This document shows, one piece after another, positions 60,188 through 64,000 of a DNA stretch of 64,000 bases. Position numbers and translations under genes: made by a program. The notes under the pieces are model-generated. The model did not search any database, was not told the DNA's origin, and saw nothing but the letters and a program-made list of their open reading frames with translations. Every line of letters starts with the position of its first letter. Position 1 is the first letter of the stretch. The DNA is from a bacterium. Its GTDB lineage: Bacteria; Desulfobacterota; JAPLJL01. The stretch covers positions 1-64,000 of the forward strand of contig JAQTNV010000009.1 in assembly GCA_028713675.1 (NCBI GenBank), given 5' to 3'.

Positions 60188-61729
60188 ATGGCCCCCCTGA
60201 AATCAAAGCGTTACGGTCCGGGAAACCGCTTCCGGAAAATTTACCTGGTCGCCCCCCGCCATCCCGAAAACATCTGGGCCATGCAGGTAACGGTCGATCT
60301 TTTCGGGGCCAAAACCCTGATGCCCAACGCCGCCCTGGCCACCCTTATGGCCCTGACCCCGCCCGGGGTCTCGGTCGAATACGTGCTCGGCGACGAGAAC
60401 CTCTCCCCGGTCGACTTTGACCTGCCCTGCGACCTCGTGGCCGTGACCGGGAGCACGCTCCATGCCCGGCGGATCCGCGAGATCTGCGGGGAATTCCGCC
60501 GGAGAAAGATCCCCGTCGCCCTGGGCGGGACCTACGCCAGTTTATACCGGGACGAACTGAGGGACCTGGCGGATTACCTTTTCATCGGCGAGGCCGAGGA
60601 GACCTGGCCGGAATTCCTCCGCCAGTGGCAGAACGGCAATGCCACCAGCACCTATGTTGCACAGTCACACCCCGACCTCTCGATCAGCCCGGCCCCCGAC
60701 TGGTCGCTGATTAACGCCCGTGATTACCTGTATCTCACGGTCCAGACCAGCCGCGGCTGCCCGAACCGCTGCGACTTCTGCGACGTGATCCAGTATTTCG
60801 GTAGGGTCTACCGGACCAAGGCCATCCCGCAGATACTCGAGGAAGTGAAAACCGCCCACCGGCTGGGGGCGCAGACCGTGTTTTTCTCGGACGACAATTT
60901 CCTCGGCAACCGGTCCTTCACCAAGGAGCTCCTCCCGGAACTGATCCGCTGGAACACCGCCCAGGCCTACCCGCTCTCCTTTTCCGCCCAGGTCACCGTC
61001 CAGGCGGGGGACGATCCGGAACTTCTGAAAATGCTCGCGGACGCCAAGTTTTCCGTGCTGTTCCTGGGGGTGGAGACCTCCCGGAAGGAAAGCCTGGAGG
61101 AAATTCACAAGACCCACAATCTCCAGCACGACCTCCGCCAGCGGCTCCGGGCCATTTCCAGTTACGGGATGGTCCCCTTTCTCGGCATGATTGTCGGGTT
61201 TGACCACGATGATCTCACCATCTTTGACGAGCTTAACCAGTTCATTGATGACACCTACGCCCCGATCGTCTGTCTCAGTCTTCTGAACGCACCGAAAAAT
61301 ACGGAATTATACAACCGGCTCCAGCGGGAGAACCGGCTGGTGGCGGACGATTTTTCCGGGGAATGGCAGTTTTTCTCCAACATCATCCCCAAGCAGATGA
61401 CCCGGGAGGAACTGCAACAGCAATATGTGAAGCTTTTCCGGAAAATCTACGAACCCGAGCGGTTCGGGTTGCGGCTGGAACGGTGGCTGTCAAATGTGAC
61501 ATACCAGAGCGCCCTGTATGTAAACAAAAAATTCAGCCTGCGCCAGTTCGCCCGGGGCCTGCAGATCATCAGGTTTTTTCTTTTCCGCACGGAAGCCCCG
61601 TTGCGCCGCCTGCTCTGGCGGAGCCTCGCCTTCACCTGGAAATTCGACCGCCGGCTTCTGCGGCGCACTTTCTCCGTCATCGCCCAGTACCCGCATTTCT
61701 ATTACTTTGTCGCCGCGATGAAAAAATAA
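60188..61729 (+). CDS. Cobalamin-binding radical SAM protein (C), HpnP-like
   Basis: 513 residues. The B12-binding domain spans about 15-160 (VAVTGSTLHARRIREI, VALGGTYASLY). The radical SAM cluster motif CPNRCDFCDV is near residue 193. The C-terminal DUF4070-like region has PKQMTREELQQQYVKLFRKIYEP, as in the 2-methylhopanoid synthase HpnP group. A basic tail (RTEAPLRRLLWRSL, RRLLRRTF) may bind membrane. It is probably a cobalamin-dependent C-methylase for the cluster product or a hopanoid-like lipid. Its promoter lies so close to the start that the mRNA may be leaderless. Confidence 0.9.
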   Translation: MAPLKSKRYGPGNRFRKIYLVAPRHPENIWAMQVTVDLFGAKTLMPNAALATLMALTPPGVSVEYVLGDENLSPVDFDLPCDLVAVTGSTLHARRIREICGEFRRRKIPVALGGTYASLYRDELRDLADYLFIGEAEETWPEFLRQWQNGNATSTYVAQSHPDLSISPAPDWSLINARDYLYLTVQTSRGCPNRCDFCDVIQYFGRVYRTKAIPQILEEVKTAHRLGAQTVFFSDDNFLGNRSFTKELLPELIRWNTAQAYPLSFSAQVTVQAGDDPELLKMLADAKFSVLFLGVETSRKESLEEIHKTHNLQHDLRQRLRAISSYGMVPFLGMIVGFDHDDLTIFDELNQFIDDTYAPIVCLSLLNAPKNTELYNRLQRENRLVADDFSGEWQFFSNIIPKQMTREELQQQYVKLFRKIYEPERFGLRLERWLSNVTYQSALYVNKKFSLRQFARGLQIIRFFLFRTEAPLRRLLWRSLAFTWKFDRRLLRRTFSVIAQYPHFYYFVAAMKK

Positions 61730-62056
61730 CTGCTGATTGATATATTAATGTGTATAAAATAAATTTTGGCATTATGTATATTTTGGTTAATCAAAGCCAT
61801 GAAAAAAACAGATATTTTATTTTTCAATCCCCCTTCATCCCCCTTTGATCAAGGGGGAAATTTCTTCACCCCTCTTTGTCGAAAGAGGGGGAGGGGAGAT
61901 TTTCACAAGAAATCCCCAGAAAAACATAATGATATTCCCAGGATGCAATTTGTCTTTCGAGCAAAGGCTTATTTGAACTTTTCCTTACCACGTCCGTAGG
62001 ATCAAAACTAATTATTTAAATTTAATAAAAGATAAGAATCATTTCCTCCCGATAAA
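61730..62056. other. AT-rich spacer with two hairpins
   Basis: 327 bases without a supported gene. A near-palindrome CCCCCTTTGATCAAGGGGG is followed by a perfect 9-bp hairpin CCCCTCTTT/AAAGAGGGG with a GTCG loop (about 61870-61891), both in the same sense as the CCCCTCC elements elsewhere. A short ORF starting at 61799 reads MKKTDILFFNPPSSPF, but the rest is repeat translation. The right end is very AT-rich. Confidence 0.65.
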
Positions 62057-63436
62057 ATGCCGTACCGCATGGATTTCGAATCCTACCTCGCTTCTGAAAT
62101 AAAACAGTGCCTGGCCGCTTTCGGGTCCGACGGCCGGTGGCCTTATGCCGCCGAGGGTGACAATGCGGACCTGATCCTCCGGAAGGCGGGCCGGATCCTG
62201 GAGCGGTTCCCGGCCTCACCCGGAGCGAATCCCAATCTTTGCCTGGCTTCCGGCCAAAAATCGACCGTGCTGGCCGCGATCGTGGCCTCGCTCTCCGGCG
62301 GCCCCTCCCTCATCATTCCTTATTCCCTGTCCGAACCCGTGGTGGCGGAAGCCGCGGCCGCCCTGGGCGCGGCCGGAGTGCTGTCCGACCGGCCGCTGGC
62401 TCTGCCTTCCGGGACCGCCAACCTCGTTCTGCCGGACGAGGCCGCGTCCTCCCCGCTCACCCCCAAACTCTCCCGTGATCCCGGGGCTCCTTTTCTCTGG
62501 CTCTTCACCGGGGGCTCGACCGGGCGCCCCAAAGTCTGGTCCAAGACGCCGCTGAATCTGGTCGGCGAATCCATCTACCTCCGGGACACTTTCATGATCA
62601 ATGCCGGCGACACCATTGTCGCCACGGTCCCGCCTTACCACATCTACGGCCTGCTTTTCTCCGTCCTGCTTCCCTGGGTCTCCCGGGCCAGGGTGGTCAA
62701 CCAGGTCCCCTATTTCCCCCGGGAAATCATTTCGGCCCTGCGGGATTTCCGGGGCTCGGTCCTGGTCGGCTCCCCGGCCCATTACAAGGCCCTGGCCAAT
62801 GTCCCGCTCGAGTCCCCTTCTTTGAAAATCGCCTTTTCCTCCGGCGGCTTCCTGGATCCCGGTCACGGTATCGGTTTTTTCCGGCAGAACGGGATCGGCA
62901 TCGTCGAGGTCTATGGTTCGACCGAAACCGGCGGGGTGGCGGCGCGCCGCTACGCCCAGGGCCGGAAAACCTGGACCCCCTTCGCTCCCCACCGGGTCCG
63001 GGTCTCGGAAGAACGGCTCTGCGTGGCTTCGCCCTTTCTCTCCCCGGACCTGGCCCGGGACCCGGAAGGGTTCTTCCGGACCGGTGACCGGGCGGCGGAA
63101 TCCGTGAATGGGACCTTCACATTGCTCGGCCGGGCCGACGACATCGTGAAAATCGGGGGCAACCGGATCGATATCGCGGAGATTGAGCAGAAAATCACGG
63201 GTTTACCGGGGGTTGAAGACGCTTTTGTCTTTGCCGTTCCGGTCGCGGAAGGCCGGGAAAACGAAATCGCGGCCCTGGTTGTATCTTTACTGGATAATTC
63301 CGGGCTGCGGAGCCTGCTGGCTTCCGCGCTCAGCCCTCTGGAAATGCCCCGCCGGTTTAAAATTGTTAAGCAGATTCCCCTCTCGGCGACGGGCAAACGC
63401 GATCACAAAGCAGCGCTCGAACTTCTCGCAAAATAA
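62057..63436 (+). CDS. AMP-dependent ligase, ApeH-like
   Basis: 459 residues, shorter than CoA ligases and matching the ApeH/acyl-ACP ligase size. ATP motif LFTGGSTGRPKVWSKT (about 150-165), VPPYHIYG, EVYGSTETGG, FRTGDR, and the catalytic Lys in SATGKRDHK near the C terminus. It probably loads the aromatic starter (coumarate or hydroxybenzoate) on an ACP as an acyl-adenylate. It is the last gene of the cluster, plus strand, after radical SAM C. MDFESY, four codons in, is an alternative start. Confidence 0.87.
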   Translation: MPYRMDFESYLASEIKQCLAAFGSDGRWPYAAEGDNADLILRKAGRILERFPASPGANPNLCLASGQKSTVLAAIVASLSGGPSLIIPYSLSEPVVAEAAAALGAAGVLSDRPLALPSGTANLVLPDEAASSPLTPKLSRDPGAPFLWLFTGGSTGRPKVWSKTPLNLVGESIYLRDTFMINAGDTIVATVPPYHIYGLLFSVLLPWVSRARVVNQVPYFPREIISALRDFRGSVLVGSPAHYKALANVPLESPSLKIAFSSGGFLDPGHGIGFFRQNGIGIVEVYGSTETGGVAARRYAQGRKTWTPFAPHRVRVSEERLCVASPFLSPDLARDPEGFFRTGDRAAESVNGTFTLLGRADDIVKIGGNRIDIAEIEQKITGLPGVEDAFVFAVPVAEGRENEIAALVVSLLDNSGLRSLLASALSPLEMPRRFKIVKQIPLSATGKRDHKAALELLAK

Positions 63437-63500
63437 CGTAAGCGGTAAGGGGTTATAAACACGTTAGGGGTTTACGCCTTACGCTCTGCGCTTAGCGTTT

Positions 63501-63600
63501 GTCATCCTGAGCGCCTTTTATTTTTGTCATCCTGAGCGCCTTATATTTTTGTCATCCTGAGCGCCTTTTATTTTTGTCATCCTGAGCGCTAGCGAAGGAT
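63501..63600. repeat. 25-bp tandem array derived from the GTCATCCTGAGCG element end
   Basis: Three 25-base units (GTCATCCTGAGCGCCTTTTA plus five T, the second with one AT swap) and a fourth that changes after 14 bases into the ordinary ...GCTAGCGAAGGATCTCG end. This shows local amplification of the dispersed element terminus. Confidence 0.93.
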
Positions 63601-63640
63601 CTCGCTGTGGCCTTTTTTTCTTTTTTGGGGGGTTGGTTTC

Positions 63641-63802
63641 GCTCCCAAATTAGGTGTTGGGTGTTAGGTCATAGGTGATAGGATTAAACCCAGTATCATC
63701 ACCCTCCCCTTCATCCCCTCCCCTCAAGGGAGGGGATAATATTTTTGTTACTTTCTTGTTATCAGTTCTTGGCATTTTGCCCTCTGCCCTATGCTCTATG
63801 CG
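63641..63802. repeat. 162-bp dispersed repeat, copy 2
   Basis: Matches 41479-41640 with five transitions. The two copies flank the biosynthetic locus in direct orientation, about 22 kb apart. Confidence 0.9.
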
Positions 63803-64000
63803 GTCAGTTGATCATATGATGGACTCTATGAACTCATTGGGTCATGGGCATTAGGTTTTGCTCCATGCCCTATGCTCTATGCCCTTTGACCTTTCACCTT
63901 TGAGCTTTGACCTATGACCCTGTTTTTCTGCTTACTGCTTACTGCTTACTGCCTACTGCTTACTGGTTTCCGGCTACTGGTTACTGACTACTGGTTACTG

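Larger units (their letters stand above)
63437..64000. repeat. Terminal repeat-filled region
   Basis: 564 bases without a gene up to the window edge. It contains the 25-bp tandem array (63501-63600), a TTTTTTGGGGGGTTGGTTTCG arm, the second copy of the 162-bp repeat (63641-63802), and then heptamers GGTCATGGGCATTAG, CCCTATGCTCTATGC, GACCTTT and TGCTTAC. Confidence 0.85.

Noticed and set aside
61799-61999. Short ORF starting MKKTDILFFNPP, like the start of a B12-radical SAM protein
   Set aside because: After 12-15 residues it is translation of the CCCCCTTTGATCAAGGGGG repeat and stops; a truncated gene remnant is possible but not supportable.

Overview
The window is about 64 kb of GC-rich chromosome from a Gram-negative and probably anaerobic bacterium. 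Gram-negative traits are an LolA-type carrier, three SurA-like periplasmic foldases and an outer-membrane-lipid style biosynthetic cluster. Anaerobic traits are a glycyl radical enzyme with its activase, a selenocysteine tRNA and many radical SAM enzymes. A deltaproteobacterial-grade or Omnitrophota-like host fits the gene content, but nothing here fixes the phylum.

Layout. 1-15.1 kb: end of PBP2 plus rodA, thioredoxin, a siroheme-synthase/hemA/hemC unit, a long-chain acyl-CoA ligase with an embedded SCP2-like domain, a sirtuin, a zinc-ribbon protein, a glycyl radical enzyme/activase pair and a short-chain dehydrogenase. 15.2-30.8 kb: pdxA and three tandem parvulin-type foldases, a GlmU-like uridylyltransferase without its acetyltransferase half, rlmN, a double-HAD phosphatase, tRNA-Sec, pgsA, a TPR/AIM24-like protein, a lytic transglycosylase, an M23 peptidase, serS, and tRNA-Ser with a tiny GIY-YIG cassette in its 3' end. 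31.2-41.1 kb, all on the minus strand: a REC-GGDEF protein, a giant hybrid kinase, a FIST sensor and a membrane four-helix sensor protein, then a KimA-like transporter behind a c-di-AMP (ydaO-type) riboswitch, and a flavodoxin.

41.8-63.4 kb: a large biosynthetic locus resembling aryl-polyene/flexirubin clusters. It has three acyl carrier proteins, a ketosynthase fused to a chain-length-factor-like half, a second ketosynthase, FabG, two hot-dog dehydratases, a thioesterase, an acyltransferase, an aromatic amino acid ammonia-lyase, an AMP-ligase, an LolA-like carrier and a DUF3261-like lipoprotein. It also carries a CrtI-like desaturase, three cobalamin-binding radical SAM proteins and a natural FakA-FakB (fatty acid kinase plus DegV binding protein) fusion. 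The expected MMPL exporter is absent. The inferred product is an aromatic- or fatty-acid-primed, unsaturated and further modified lipid delivered to the outer membrane.

Almost every long intergenic gap is filled with dispersed sequence. One class is short (7- or 9-base) degenerate tandem words. Another is a family of MITE-like elements with inverted arms and GTCATTCTGAGC-type ends. These reach right up to several start codons and make many spurious short ORFs.
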